64,000 nt of DNA from Sabellastarte sp. h YS-2021 (GCA_964017235.1 OZ024931.1:125809530-125873529), one strand, 5' to 3'; counted from the first letter of the stretch, positions 24,298-36,615 are shown. Numbers and translations: made by a program. Notes: generated by a model from the sequence alone, not told the origin.

Positions 24298-24317
24298 AGT
24301 GCCCGTGAACGGGCACT
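24298..24317 (-). other. Hairpin AGTGCCCGT/ACGGGCACT, inverted copy
   Basis: A perfect 9-bp stem, followed in plus coordinates by TGTGTCAGCTGAC. It is identical in stem to the copy at 19574-19593. Confidence 0.7.
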
Positions 24318-24569
24318 GTGTCAGCTGACTGAATGTTTTTGATTTGTGATGGTGATAATGAGAGGAAAGCATAATTATCAGGGAAAGGGCTGTACAGAAA
24401 TACAGTAAATGGTAACTGAACAGCATGTTCGAAAGATATTCCGAAGCTGACAGAAAAAAAGGACAAAAAAGTTGTGCCCTGCAAATGGTATTATGAAATA
24501 AAGTAACAAGGTAATTGTTTAAGTGTAAAAAGTAGGTTAAAAATATTTAAAGAAATACTATAAATGCAA

Positions 24570-25380
24570 TATCCTCGTTCGACCATGAAGAAGGGGTCCA
24601 AAGGTCAAATCTGACCATACCAAAAGATTCCCAGCCAAAGAATTTAGGATGGTTTACCATCCCAAACCTCTCGGACCAATAATAAGTGAGTCATAGGCAC
24701 TTTTTAAGTTTGGCTATCCTTGTTTGACCTTAACGGAGGGGTCCAAGGTCAAATCCGACCACACAAAAAAATTCCCAGCCCATGATTTCCTGTAGCTTGT
24801 TTACCATCCCAAACCTGTAGGACCAATAATAAGGGAGTTCTAAGCAATTGTAAGTTTGGCTATCCTCAATTGACCTTGAAGGAGGGGTCCCAGGTCAAAT
24901 CTGACCACACCAAAAGAATCCCAGCCCATGATTTCCTATATGTTGGTTTACCATCCCAAACCTCCAAGACCAATAATACGCGAGTTATAAGCACTTTAAG
25001 TTTGGCTATCTTCGTTTGACCTGGAAGGAGGGGTCTAAGGTGAAATCTGACCACACCAAAAGATTCCCAGCCCATGATTTTCTATAGGTTAGTTTTCCAT
25101 TCCAAACCTCTAGGACCAATAATAAGCGAGTTATAAGCACTTTTAAGTTTGGCTATCCTCATTTGACCTTGAAGGAGGGGTCCAAGGTGAAATCCGACCA
25201 CACCAAAAAATTCCCAGCTCATGATTTTCTATAGGTTGGTTTTCATTCCAAACCTCTAGGACCAATAATAAGCGAGTTATAAGCACTTTTATGTTTGGCT
25301 ATCCTCATTTGACCTTGAAGGAGGGTTCCAAGGTCAAATCGGACCATATTAACAGATTCCCAGCCCATGATTTCCTACAG
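24570..25380 (-). repeat. 147-bp array, inverted copy
   Basis: About 5.5 units matching 18510-19320 in reverse order and orientation, including the same CAAGGTCAAA/TTTGACCTTG pairs. Point differences are few. Confidence 0.85.
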
Positions 25381-25384
25381 GTTG

Positions 25385-28300
25385 GATACAATGATTTACT
25401 CAACAGTGAGAACCTGAAAGAAGCTATTGCTCAGCTATGCCATGACATAGAGGTCTGCAATTTCACTATGTTATAGCTGACCAAAACGTCTGTGAAAAAC
25501 ATATTTAACAAAATACTCTAAATGTAATAGTTTTCAAGTTACTACTGATTTACTCAAGAGTGAGAACCTCAAAGTAACTATTACACAGCTATGCAATGAG
25601 CTACATGTCTGCATTTTTGCTCTGTTATAGCTGACCTAAAAGTAGGTGAACAACATATTTAAGCAAAATACTGTAAATGCAATAGTTTTCAAGTTACAAC
25701 TGATTTACTCAATAGTGAGAACCTGAAAATAGCTATTGCTCCGCTATGCCATGAGCTATAGGTCTGTAATTTCACTATGTTATAGCTAACCCAAAAGTAG
25801 GTGAACAATATATTTTAACAAAATACTCCAAATGCAATATTTTTCAAGTTATAGCCGATTTACTCAACAGTCAGTGCCTGAGAATAGCTATTGCTCAGTT
25901 GTGCCATGAGCTACAGGTCTGTAATTTCACTATGTTATAGCTGACCCAAAAGTAGCTGAATAACATATTTGCACAAATTTCTGTAAAGGCAATAGTTTTC
26001 CAATTACAACTGATTTACTCAACAGTGAGAACTTCAAAGTAGCTATTACTCAGCTATGCAATGAGCCACAGGTCTGGAACTTCACTATGTTATAGCTGAC
26101 CCCAAAATAGGTGAATAACATATTGCAACAAAATACTCTAAATGCAATAGTTTCCAAGTTATAAGTGATTTACTCAACAGTGATAACCTAAAAGTAGCTA
26201 TTACTCAGCTATGCCATGAGCTACAGGTCTGAAATTTTACTATGTTATAGCTGACCCAAAAGTAGCTGAATAACATATTTATACTAAATTCTCTAAATGC
26301 AATAGTTTTCAAATTATAAGTGATTTGCTCAACATTGAGAACTTCAAAGTAGCTATTACTCAGCTATGCAATGAGTCACAGGTCTGGAACTTCACTATGT
26401 TATAGCTGACCCCAAAATAGGTGAATAACATATTGAAACAAAATACTCTAAATGCAATAATTTCCAAGTTATAAGCGATTTACTCAACAGTGAGAACCTC
26501 AAAGTAGCTATTACTCAGCTATGCCATGAGCTACAGGTCTGAAATTTTACTATGTTATAGCTGACCCAAAAGTAGGTGAACAACATATTTAAGCAAAATA
26601 CTGTACATGCAATAGTTTTCAAGTTACAACTGATTTACTCAATAGTGATGACCTAAAAGTAGCTATTACTCAGCTATGCCATGAGCTACAGGTCTGAAAT
26701 TTTACTATGTTATAGCTGACCCAAAAGTAGCTGAATAACATATTTATACTAAATTCTCTAAATGCAATAGTTTTGCAATTACAACTGATTTACTCAATAG
26801 TGAGAACCTCAAAGTAGTTATTACTCAGCTATGCAATGAGCTACAGGTCTGAAATTTTACTATGTTATAGCTGACCCAAAAGTAGGTGAACAACATATTT
26901 AAGCAAAATACTGTAAATGCAATAGTTTTGAAGTTACAACTGATTTACTCAATAGTGATGACCTAAAAGTAGCTATTACTCAGCTATGCCATGAGCTACA
27001 GGTCTGAAATTTTACTATGTTATAGCTGACCCAAAAGTAGCTGAATAACATATTTATACGAAATTCTGTAAATGCAATAGTTTTCCAATTACAACTGATT
27101 TACTCAATAGTGAGAACTTCAAAGTAGCTATTACTCAGCTGTGCCATGACCTACAGATCTAAAATTTCACTATGTTATAGCTGGCCCAAAAGTAGCTGAA
27201 TAACATATTTATACTAAATTCTGTAAATGCAATAGTTTTCCAATTACAACTGATTTACTCAATAGTGAGAACCTCAAAGTAGTTATTACTCAGCTATGCA
27301 ATGAGCTACAGGTCTGAAATTTTACTATGTTATAGCTGACCCAAAAGTAGGTGAACAACATATTTAAGCAAAATACTGTAAATGCAATAGTTTTGAAGTT
27401 ACAACTGATTTACTCAATAGTGATGACCTAAAAGTAGCTATTACTCAGCTATGCCATGAGCTACAGGTCTGAAATTTTACTATGTTATAGCTGACCCAAA
27501 AGTAGCTGAATAACATATTTATACGAAATTCTGTAAATGCAATAGTTTTCCAATTACAACTGATTTACTCAATAGTGAGAACTTCAAAGTAGCTATTACT
27601 CAGCTGTGCCATGACCTACAGATCTAAAATTTCACTATGTTATAGCTGGCCCAAAAGTAGCTGAATAACATATTTATACGAAATTCTCTAAATGCAATAG
27701 TTTTGCAATTACAACTGATTTACTCAATAGTGAGAACCTCAAAGTAGTTATTACTCAGCTATGCAATGAGCTACAGGTCTGAAATTTTACTATGTTATAG
27801 CTGACCCAAAAGTAGGTGAACAACATATTTAAGCAAAATACTGTTAAAGCAATAGTTTTCAAGTTACAACTGATTTACTCAATAGTGATGACCTAAAAGT
27901 AGCTATTACTCAGCTATGCCATGAGCTACAGGTCTGAAATTTTACTATGTTATAGCTGACCCAAAAGTAGCTGAATAACATATTTATACGAAATTCTCTA
28001 AATGCAATAGGTTTTAAGTTACAAGTGATTTACTCAATAGTGAGAACTTCAAAGTAGCTATTACTCAGCTATGAAATGAGCCACAGATCTGAAACTTCAC
28101 TATGTTATAGCTGATCCCAAAATAGGTGAATAACATATTGAAACAAAATACTCTAAATGCAATAGTTTCCAAGTTATAAGCGATTTACTCAACAGTGATA
28201 ACCTAAAAGTAGCTATTACTCAGCTATGCCATGAGCTACAGGTCTGAAATTTTACTATGTTATAGCTGACCCAAAAGTAGCTGAATAACATATTTATACG

Positions 28301-28640
28301 AAATTCTCTAAATGCAATAGTTTTCAAGTTATAAGCGATTTACTCAACAGTGATAACCTAAAAGTAGCTATTACTCAGCTATGCCATGAGCTACAGGTCT
28401 AAAATTTTACTATGTTATAGCTGACCCAAAAGTAGCTGAATAACATATTTATACGAAATTCTCTAAATGCAATAGTTTTTAAGTTACAAGTGATTTTACT
28501 CATGATGGAAGTTACTGAAAAGCCCAAAAGTAGCTATTACTCACTTAGCTATTGAGACAGGCACCCAACTTACTCACCATATTGTAGCTATGAAAAAAGT
28601 AGCTGAATAACATATTTTAACAAAATGCTCTAAATGCAAC
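25385..28640 (-). repeat. 155-bp satellite array, inverted copy (about 21 units)
   Basis: Tight 155-bp units on the minus strand with the same ordered boxes as 15730-18495 (GAGCTACAGGTCTGAAAT, TATGTTATAGCTGACCC, AAAGTAGCTATTACTCAGC). Blocks of two to three units recur (for example around 26880-27350 and 27350-27830), pointing to local duplications. Confidence 0.9.
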
Positions 28641-28699
28641 ACTTTTCAAGTTATAAATGATTTTGTGCATAATTTCATGAATTTTAATGCATTAAAAAT

Positions 28700-29190
28700 T
28701 ATTAAAAAAATTTATTAAAAAAAAAGTAAGACAGATCCAGGTCTCATACTCACACAAGAGAATCTACCTGTGGCCTAGTACATATATGCAAGATATGAGA
28801 GAAATCCCTGCAATAGTCACTGAGAAAATTGTGATTAAGTGTTGAAATTTTCACACTTTTGGTGGGGGTACCCCCCTTGTAATGTCTCTAGCAAACAGAC
28901 GAACAGACAGATTTGCATGCCTTGAACAATTTTTCATCCTCGATAGATAAGGTATCTTTTAAAAAAAACAGCACGTCTCTAGGCCTTGTAGTTTTGGAGG
29001 AGAAGTTGTTCACGCGGACGCGGACGCGTACGCGTACGCGTACGCCCACGCCGCAGAGTGACGACATAATGTCAGCTGACTGACAAGTCAGCTGACATAA
29101 AAAACAGCATGTCTCTGGGCCTTATAGCTTTGGAGGAGAAGTTGCTCATGCGTACCCATATGTACACGCCGCAGAGTCATGACATAATGT
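28700..29190 (-). repeat. Leader with double cap, minus strand
   Basis: GTACATATATGCAAGATATG, CCTCGATAGATAAGGTATC, GGAGAAGTTGTTCACGCGG, a CGTACG-rich run (about 29017-29045), CCGCAGAGTGACGAC, then a TCAGCTGAC hairpin (11-bp arms), then a second partial cap ending GTCAGCTGACATAAAA. Confidence 0.7.
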
Positions 29191-29199
29191 CAGCTGACA

Positions 29200-29790
29200 T
29201 AAAAACATATTCAAACAAATCACTTTAAATGTAACATTTTTCAAGTTACAGCTGATTTACTCAACAGTAATCTCAAAGTAGCTTTTGCTCAGCTATACCA
29301 TGAGCTATACCATGCATTTTCACTAAGTTATAACCGACCCATAAGTAGGTGAATAACATATTTAAACAAAATTCTCTAAATGCAATAGTTTTCAAGTTAC
29401 TATTGATTTACACAACAGTGAAAACCTGAAAGTAGCTATTACTCATCTATGCAATGTTACCGGTATGTTACAGCTGATACAAATATAGATGAATAAAGTA
29501 TTCAAAGAAAATACATGTACTATAAATGCAATAATTTGCAAGTTTCAACTGATTTACTCAATAGTGAGAACCTTAAAGTAGGTATTGCTCAGCTAAGCCA
29601 TAAGCTACAGGTCCACAATTTCACTATGTTATAGCTGACCCATAAGTAGGTGAATAACATATTTAAACAAAATTCTCAAAATGCAATAATTTCCAAGTTA
29701 CAACTGATTTACTCAAGTCAAAACCTAAAAGTAGCTATTGCTAAGCTATGTGATGAGCTACAGGTGTGCAATTTTACTGTCTCATTGCTG
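29200..29790 (-). repeat. Diverged 155-bp repeats
   Basis: Three to four decayed units (CTGATTTACTCAACAGT, CATATTTAAACAAAATTC, AAATGCAATAGTTTTCAAG). They continue past the double cap, so they belong to an older insertion than the right arm. Confidence 0.65.
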
Positions 29791-30039
29791 ATCTTTTTTC
29801 AAAAATAGCATCAGAGATACCCGTACCCCACAGCCTGGGGAAATAGTTTTCAACACCATAAAATATAGAAGTAGTGAAACAGTACAAATATTGGGATACT
29901 TTCAGAGCAGTGTCAGTTATATAAAGGTCCAAATTATATTTAAGTAGAGAAAATAACATGCAAGAGAATGAAAGTGTAAGTAAAGATGAAGTATGAAAAC
30001 AAAACAATTCAATAGCAAGATAACATTAATCAGTAAACT

Positions 30040-30740
30040 AAAAATAATGATGCACACCTACAACCCCGAAGCAATGTCCCTACCAACTATCAACTTCCTA
30101 CAGCTTACGGTTTCAGAGATATTGCTCTGATAATATTTTAAAGGTGAAGGTTACTATAGCAACATGAAATGTCAAATCAAGGTCACACCATGACATTGCA
30201 CACCTATAACCCTTAACCAATGTCCCTACCCAGTATCAACCTCCTACACCTCACGGTTGCAGAGATACACCCCAGAAAAGAAATTATAGGTCAAGGTTAC
30301 TACAGTAAAGTCAAAGGTCAACTCAAGGTCACAACAAGATGTTGCACACCTACAACCCTTAACCAATGTCCCTACCAAGTATCAACTCCTACATCTTAAC
30401 GCTTTCTCGATATAGACCGTACAAGATTTTATAGGTCAAGGTCACTACAGCAAGGTCAAAGGCCAAACCAACATGATGTTGCACACCTACAACCCCTAAC
30501 CAATATCCCTACCAAGTATCAACTTGCTACACCTTACGCTTTCCATAATATAGCCTGGACAAGATTTTATAGATCAAGGTCACTACGGCATAGTCAAAGG
30601 CTAACTTAAGGTTGCACCATGATGTTGCATACCTACACCACCCAACCAATGTCCCTACCAAGTATCAACTTCCTACACCTTAAGGTTTCTGAGATACAGT
30701 CTGAACAAACTCTTCATGCCACTTTTCAGGACACCATGGG
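30040..30740 (+). repeat. 145-bp array (about 4.7 units)
   Basis: GCACACC recurs at 30052, 30199, 30344 and 30481, with GCATACC at 30626. Units hold ACCAATGTCCCTACCAAGTATCAAC and one or two AAGGTCA motifs. In the second unit AGGTCA (30315-30320) and AGGTCA (30326-30331) form a direct repeat spaced by five bases. Confidence 0.8.
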
Positions 30741-30926
30741 TGAAAACAACCCGACAGCCCTTTAGGGGTGTGGGGTAAAAATTCAAAACCGCTGTCAGAA
30801 ATTAATTATTTTTTTTCTAGAGGAAATCATCCTTACTACCCAGGATATCCAAAATTTGTTTGGGTTTTCAATTCTCCTAACTCTTGAGTAATCTTCAGAG
30901 GATTTCCCACTTGAGCTAAAATTTAT

Positions 30927-31125
30927 ATTTCAAGGGGGGGGGGGGGGGGGTGAGACTTACACCACACACACACACAATCTCACTTCCCCCATCTCACTCC
31001 CCCCCCACCCATTCCCCATACACAGAGGGAATTCTTTTCTCACATGCATTTTTGAGTGAGGGGAGTAGGGAGGGGGTAGATCTGTGCAGAGAAAGACTCA
31101 CCCACTCCCCTCGCTGAAACAAAAT
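30927..31125 (-). repeat. G-run/TG-run dispersed repeat, copy 2
   Basis: The inverted relative of 14930-15135: a run of about 18 G, GTGAGACTTAC, a CA run, AATCTCACTTCCCCC, TCACATGCATTTTTGAGTGAG and ACTCCCCTCGCTGA. Confidence 0.6.
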
Positions 31126-31129
31126 ATGT

Positions 31130-31473
31130 TTACTGGTTTACACCATGTATGTAATTATATCTTTCCCTCTGTTAATTTATTCGCCTGCCTACAGGACAGT
31201 AAAAAAATGTCTAGTTGAGTGGTTTCAGTGTATTATGACAATTTGACCTTTATGATCTCAATGTTGAAGGTGAAATAGGTGTGGGGCTTGCCAAGTTATA
31301 GACATTGCCTGGATAGAAGATAGTAGATAATGTCTAGTTGGGCGGTTTAAATTACACTACAGGGGTTTGACCTCTGACCTTTATGCAACTATCAATTGAG
31401 GTAGACTGTGCAAGGAAATGCCAGGGAAAGTCTGTGTGCTACTATATATTCTCATAAATATTAATGACTTGAT
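31130..31473. other. Intron stretch, weak dispersed repeat
   Basis: Mostly unrecognised. GCAAGGAAATGCCAGGGAAA (about 31411) and CTCATAAATATTAATGACTT (31451-31470) recur at 39276-39330, 39995-40055 and 40342-40357, marking one old repeat into which several elements have inserted. Confidence 0.45.
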
Positions 31474-31541
31474 AAAAAGTAGGTCGAAACGTCTGAAAAA
31501 AACACGGTCGAAACGTCTGGTGGGTCAAAACATCTTGATAC
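31474..31541 (+). repeat. 'GGTCGAAACGTCTGG' motif cluster, left
   Basis: Three tandem variants of GGTCGAAACGTCTGG, then GGGTCAAAACATCTTGATACC. An inverted cluster lies at 39129-39205 and a shortened direct copy at 40359-40405. It could be the end of an element spanning 31474-39205. Confidence 0.55.
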
Positions 31542-32992
31542 CTTCTTGAAGGGTCTATTATAATAAGACTTATGATAGGTACCACTTTTAAACCTTGTAC
31601 AACCACACATTTGTCTGCTTGACGCATTCAAATGAGTGGCGGCCAACTTGTGTCCACGGCAAAGTTATGCCTAGAAGCAGTAAAGTGACAGAAAAGTAGC
31701 TTAATAAGCCTGATCAGCATTTCAAGTACACATCAGTGAAGAAATTATCCCTTCTTCCATTTCGGGATAAACAAATCTACGAAGATCTGAATCAGGAAGT
31801 GGTTTTTACATTATACAAATGGAAATAATATATTTTCTCCTGCATGACACACTGTTAGCTTAATTTTTTATAAAAATATATAAATGGTTCTACAAAACTG
31901 TTTTTTTGCAGAGAGAAAAGATACTTTAAAATATTGTTTTTATTCTTCTAAGCTGGGCGAAAATGGGGTTATTTAACCTCTGCAGTTATTTTTGGAGACG
32001 ATTTTTGATGGATTATTTAAATTAAATACAGATGTTGAAAAAAATTATTGTAGCCTTCAGATATTTTTACTTGAAAAAATCAGTACATTTTCATCTAATA
32101 GATTTGGGAAATTGTTGAGAACACCAGCAATAGCATATGTTAATTAAAATAGTTGTGTGCTTGGAAAATTCTAGATAAAACGTGTTCAAATTTGGTGGGA
32201 AGATATTTCATGGGGTACAAATATCTGAAAAAAAATTACATAAAGTTAAGAAAAAATTAAATTTCAATAATTTTATTATTATTATTTTTTTTATTTATGG
32301 GTAGCTTTTAATGGAATGAATATGAGGAGAAGCAATGTTGGGGGGAGGCGGTGTGTTAATAAAAATTTTTAAAAAAAACATTGTGGACACAAGATGGGTA
32401 TTTCTGTACATGCATTGTCCACTTTCTTAGCAATTGGACAAAAAATTAAAAATAGGAATTACAATTCCTTAAAAGTTAAATAAATACTGTTATTTTGATA
32501 TTATCAGCACAACCTGTCAAAAATGAATATGTTCTTAATCTTAAAAAAGTTTTAAATAATATAATATAATAAATATCTCAGTTTTTAAAGATAAAACAGG
32601 CTAGCCAACCTCTCCTTCCGAGTATGTATAATTCACTTTTGTAAAAGAGGGTAGAAAAATATGTTGAACTAAATTGAAAATTTTACTTGTGATTCCTTCT
32701 CCATTTCTTCATAGATTTTAATGTAATAAATCGAGCAGAAGCTGTCTAAAATACATTTCCAATGATGTATATAACATATTTTTAAGTTAATTTTTTTTTT
32801 TTTTTTTGGAAATATCAAAGAAAAATGATGAATCTGTAACACCAGTTAGATCTTAGCTGCAACTGGGCGAAAATAAAGGATTTATGTTAAAACTGCCACA
32901 AATATATCCCAGAAAATCCATATTCTTCACAGAACTAATTTATATAATTTATTACACTATTTCAATTATATTTTTTATAAGATAAATGTGTA
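31542..32992. other. Intron stretch, no gene seen
   Basis: AT-rich, with poly-T tracts (near 32790) and one fragment, AAATTTGGTGGGAAGATATTTC (about 32190), whose inverted relative is near 36760-36800. I see no coding region. Confidence 0.4.
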
Positions 32993-33156
32993 TAGTGGTT
33001 GTGGACCAATTCACACGCGCGTACCTATTCACGCCCACCCTCAATTTTCTTAAAGATTCATAGCTTTTCGCAGAAAAGATGTTTACCACATCATAGATAA
33101 TTATCAAATTGATCATATACATTTGCAAATTTAATAAGTAAATTAAATTTTTATAA
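32993..33156 (+). mobile_element. Left half of an interrupted TIR (MITE-like) element
   Basis: Starts TAGTGG(T)TGTGGACCAATTCAC and continues GCCCACCCTCAATTTTCTT, matching the intact 221-bp copy at 40109-40329. It breaks at 33156, where the DIRS-like element begins. The right half resumes at 38855. Confidence 0.75.
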
Positions 33157-33344
33157 GTTAATACCATATCCAATGGACAATTGCTAATCCGGTCGGCGCA
33201 GACCGGCCCGCCAAACAACAGAAAAAGTCATCTTATATGAGTGCATAATGCCCTCACAAGCTGGCCGGTCCCAGTACTGTGCACTCCCCAGATGGCATGC
33301 CGTACTTCCTTCCTGTCTAGACAAGATGACGTTATAGCATCTTT
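33157..33344 (-). repeat. DIRS-like terminal inverted repeat, 3' end
   Basis: GTTAATACC...TATCCAATGGACAATTGCTAATCCGGTCGG and on to TAGACAAGATGACGTTATAGCATC match the reverse complement of 38662-38854 with scattered mismatches. Homology stops near 33344. Confidence 0.8.
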
Positions 33345-33410
33345 TTCGTTGTCTAAACCTATTAGACCCCTAGTAAGCTGATAGCGGGGTTGGTGGGAGG
33401 GTCTTGAACA

Positions 33411-33434
33411 CATCCTATCCAATGGACAATTGCT
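33411..33434 (-). repeat. Candidate DIRS internal complementary region
   Basis: CATCCTATCCAATGGACAAT plus TGCT repeats the outer tip of the inverted repeats. In DIRS elements such an internal region copies the element ends and lies near the 3' side. Here it lies just inside the 3' (low-coordinate) end relative to the minus-strand reverse transcriptase. Confidence 0.55.
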
Positions 33435-33760
33435 GTATAACTACCGCTTGGTTGGCAGGTAAGTTACTAGGGACTTATGTGAACTCACAAATGATAGAAA
33501 ATTTTAGCCTACGGTCTAGGCTGACTTTGTTAGGAGACCTATAGGCCCAGGCCTGGGTTGACCTTAAAGGTCAGGAAACCCTGTAAGGCCATGGTTGGTT
33601 GCCAGCAGCCGGTTACCCGGGGCTATACCAACGTCGCCCCCCCTCCCCCCCTTTTTAGCAGACCTGCTCTGAGGTAGGGGAAGAGAGGGATGAGTTCAGT
33701 CCCAGAATGTAAATAATGAAATAAACTTCCCGAAGGAAGCACGTCACACTTTTTTTTATA

Positions 33761-34370
33761 CTATGTACATGTAGAACTGTTTACACTATGTACATATATA
33801 CAAATCTCCTCAATCTGAGGGCCACTTGTTGATCTGCTGATCTGTATGGGTCTCATATGAAGTCGACCTAGGTGAACTTGCTTTTCTGTGGCTGTTAGTA
33901 AACCTATCGGAGACATGAACTGCTGGACCGGACAAGCCGATAGTAAGACCCAACCGGCCCTGAGGTCGAACTGGTAACCTACAAGGTTGAAGACCTGCTT
34001 TGGTTCAAGTTCTGATTTTTCTAAATTCACCAGCCAACCTAATTCTTGGCATATTTTCATTAGATCTTGTGTATGCTGGAGACAAACCTGGTGGGATGTG
34101 GCTCTCACCAACCAGTCGTCTAGGTACTGGTGGATTCTTATACCCTTGTGTATGGCCATCAGTTTCACCTCCTTTGTCCATGGGTGCTGTGGACAAACCG
34201 AATGGCAGTACCTGGAACTGGTATGTCCGACCCTGTACATGAAATCTTAGATATTTCCTGGACTGTTCCTGTATTGGTATATGGAAGTAGACAACCTTGA
34301 AAACTATAGAGGGAACCCACTCCCTTTATTGGAGGTAGGTTATGATGGCTTCCGGCTTCCATAAGCTGAT
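33761..34370 (-). pseudogene. DIRS-type reverse transcriptase fragment
   Basis: Read in the minus strand, an upstream frame gives FHIPIQ-like residues, RKYLRFHVQGRTYQFQVLPF and GLSTAP, the palm approach of DIRS-type reverse transcriptases. A small deletion near 34180-34190 shifts the frame. The next frame continues KEVKLMAIHKGIRIHQYLDDWLVRA, with the catalytic Asp pair in LDDW, then QELGWLVNLEKSEL and the GYQFDLRAG segment. Homology fades after GWVLLS. No complete RNase H is visible. It is non-functional through at least one frameshift and truncation. Confidence 0.85.
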
Positions 34371-34899
34371 GTAATGCCTACAACAGGTAGAGGTTCCTCT
34401 GGGGATTGACATAGCAGCTTATGATGTTCAGGGTCCTTGTCAAGCCTGGTCTGGTCTGGAAAGGGAGGGTATAGCCCTCCTTCAAAATTGTACTACCTAG
34501 GGTCCAGCTCCCAAGGCTTCCTAAGTTCCCAAAAGAGATTTAGTCTGGCCCCTATAGGTAAATTTAATGCAACATTTGGGACATTTGGTAGACTGATAAA
34601 CATTTACTGTCTCTCCGGACACTGGTCGGGCCTGGTGACAATTGTACTAGTTAACAGTCTATCTGTTCTTGCCGGTGGTCCAGTTCGGTGGGGCTAACAC
34701 AACTCTTCACATTTTACAGACTCTTTGCCCCATGCCAGCTGCCTGTAAGGTGGAGCATCTACACATTGTCATTAGTATGATGGCCGACCCCTGACCGGAC
34801 ACGATGAAAACTTGTTTGATTGTGGACCACCCTTTTCTCTTGCTGTTTAAAAACCCATTTGTTTTCTCTGTAGCCAGCGATTTTGGCCACAGTAATTCT

Positions 34900-35560
34900 C
34901 TGTAGCCTATGATACTCTAACCAGTAAAACTGGTAGGCTAGGCTGACCAGTGAATTAGTTACTGGGCTATTAACTGGCTAGTCCGGTCTGCTGCTCTGCT
35001 GGTCAGTTCCGGTCCTCTGGAACCAGTATTGAAAAGAGGCATGACAATAATTGCACATGATAGCAATTCGGTAGTCTGTAACCAGCTGGTGTGAAGCAAA
35101 ACTGCTCAGTGAAACCTGTATAGCCAGTAACCGGTTGGTGAGCTCTGTGACCGGTTGAAGCAGTTTCTGTGTTGGAAAATACTTCCTGTCAGGGACTACA
35201 CCATTATTAGGCCTGTCATCAGTGTTGGGCCGGTGAATAGGCTGCTGATGAAGAGTGACCAGCTGGTAGAAAGACCTGTGGGTTCCTTGATTCTTGGTGC
35301 TGGTTGGTAATAGGCAGGAAGGCTCTGTAACTGGCTAATGTGAAACAACTCTTAAGTGCGGGCCGTGTGGCCGGCAACCGGTCGGCAGACTCTGTAACCA
35401 GTCGGTTGAAGCCATGTTGTAGATGTTTGCTGTCTGCCTGTCGGAAGACTCTGTAACCAGTTGGGTCGGGTAAGCTGTACAAGGCTGTGTAGCTGGTACC
35501 TGGTCGGTACACTCTGTAACCAGTTGCTGAAGCAATTTTACAACAAGATGCACTCAGAGA
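34900..35560. repeat. Imperfect repeats of 'CTCTGTAACCAGTTG'
   Basis: At least five spaced copies of CTCTGTAACCAGT(T/C)GG or GTAACCGGTTGG, with GTCGG(T/C)A(G/C)ACTCTG phrases, lie within the DIRS-like element. Open frames here (up to 133 codons on the minus strand) lack recognisable domains and are read across the repeats. Confidence 0.5.
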
Positions 35561-35619
35561 GAGCAAAACGCTCGACTCGATGTGACCAGTCTCACAAGTG
35601 TTATAAAGTATAACACACA

Positions 35620-36099
35620 TCCATCATGGTGGCATTTCCAGAAATTCTGGAGGCTTCTTGGTATCCAAAATATTAATTGGATCTTTCCTAAACTGTAATC
35701 ATTCCTTCCCATGGCTAGTCCCTTCCTACTTCAAATTTGACATCAAAATTTATTAATTACTTTTGAAGAAATATGAAGCAGAAAGCTAAAATCATTAAAA
35801 TACATTGAAATGGGACCTATGAAAATTCATGATTTTTTTGTATCCAAAATATGATCCACGTCTTTCCCAAAAACTAGTACTTTCTTCCTTTCACCAGGTC
35901 CTACTCACAAATTTTTTATAAAGATCTGTTCATTAGTTCTGGAGTAATCTAAACACCAAAAACAGGCAGACAAATAGACAAAAAAGCACACAACAAACAT
36001 AAACTCCTGGTAGAGGTAAAAATATTGGTTAAAAGCCACTTCTTGGTCAAAATTACTCAGGGTAAATTTTTGTGATGGACTGTCAAGAAATTGAAACAA

Positions 36100-36131
<32 letters not shown>

Positions 36132-36540
36132 CAGAAATAAATAAACATGACAAATACACCACTTCCCTCTCAATTGTATTTATGTCAATTTCAAGACATA
36201 AATTTAATGAGAAGAAATATATCACAAGTATCACAAGCTAGGTTTTGTGACCTCACAATGACAACTGCATTGTGACATCATTAAGTAATGACATCATCAG
36301 ACAGCAAAATATTGATTTTTTTACTTATGCAATAAAGAAAATCAGATTTCTCTGTATATGCCCAATTGATCTATTATTGTCCATCAAGTTGAACACTTTA
36401 TCTTGGTTAAAGTTTTTTTTTTTTGAACAGTAAAATTTTAGATGCTGTGTTTTTTTCTTTTCTTTTTAAAAGACCTTTAACAAAAAAAATTGCTAAAAAA
36501 AACCTAAAAACAAAAATTAAAAAAAAAAAAAAATTTAGAA
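35620..36540. other. No gene seen inside DIRS-like element
   Basis: AT-rich, with a poly-A tract near 36110-36130 and another near 36520. Nothing was recognised beyond these. Confidence 0.4.
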
Positions 36541-36544
36541 TTGA

Positions 36545-36615
36545 CTGGTATTGAACCCCAACCATGAGATTACAAGTTCTACACATTACACTCACAGCCA
36601 CAGAGGATATCTGAT
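36545..36615 (-). repeat. tRNA-derived SINE head
   Basis: On the minus strand GGTTCAATACC (36547-36557) matches a pol III B box, and TGGCTGTGAGTG (about 36589-36600) resembles an A box about 50 bp upstream, the spacing seen in tRNA genes. Between them lies TAGAACTTGTAATCTCA, like a decayed anticodon arm. An A-rich/T-rich tract borders it. It does not fold as a clean tRNA, so I call it a SINE rather than a tRNA gene. Confidence 0.5.

Larger units (their letters stand above)
24240..29190 (-). mobile_element. Leader/155-bp/147-bp array unit (right arm of long inverted repeat)
   Basis: This is the inverted partner of 15249-19640. Reading the minus strand: two caps (29190-28970), leader (about 28960-28700), 155-bp array (28640-25385), 147-bp array (25380-24570), 3' region and hairpin (24317-24298), next leader. 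The right arm is about 0.5 kb longer, matching roughly three extra 155-bp units. The two arms are separated by about 4.6 kb. Confidence 0.55.

Noticed and set aside
35219..35620. 133-codon minus-strand frame
   Set aside because: It is read across the imperfect CTCTGTAACCAGTTG repeats inside the DIRS-like element and has no known domain.
36545..36615. Functional tRNA gene on the minus strand
   Set aside because: A and B boxes are recognisable, but the arms do not pair cleanly and the sequence is bordered by an A-rich/T-rich tract, so it is better explained as a SINE head.
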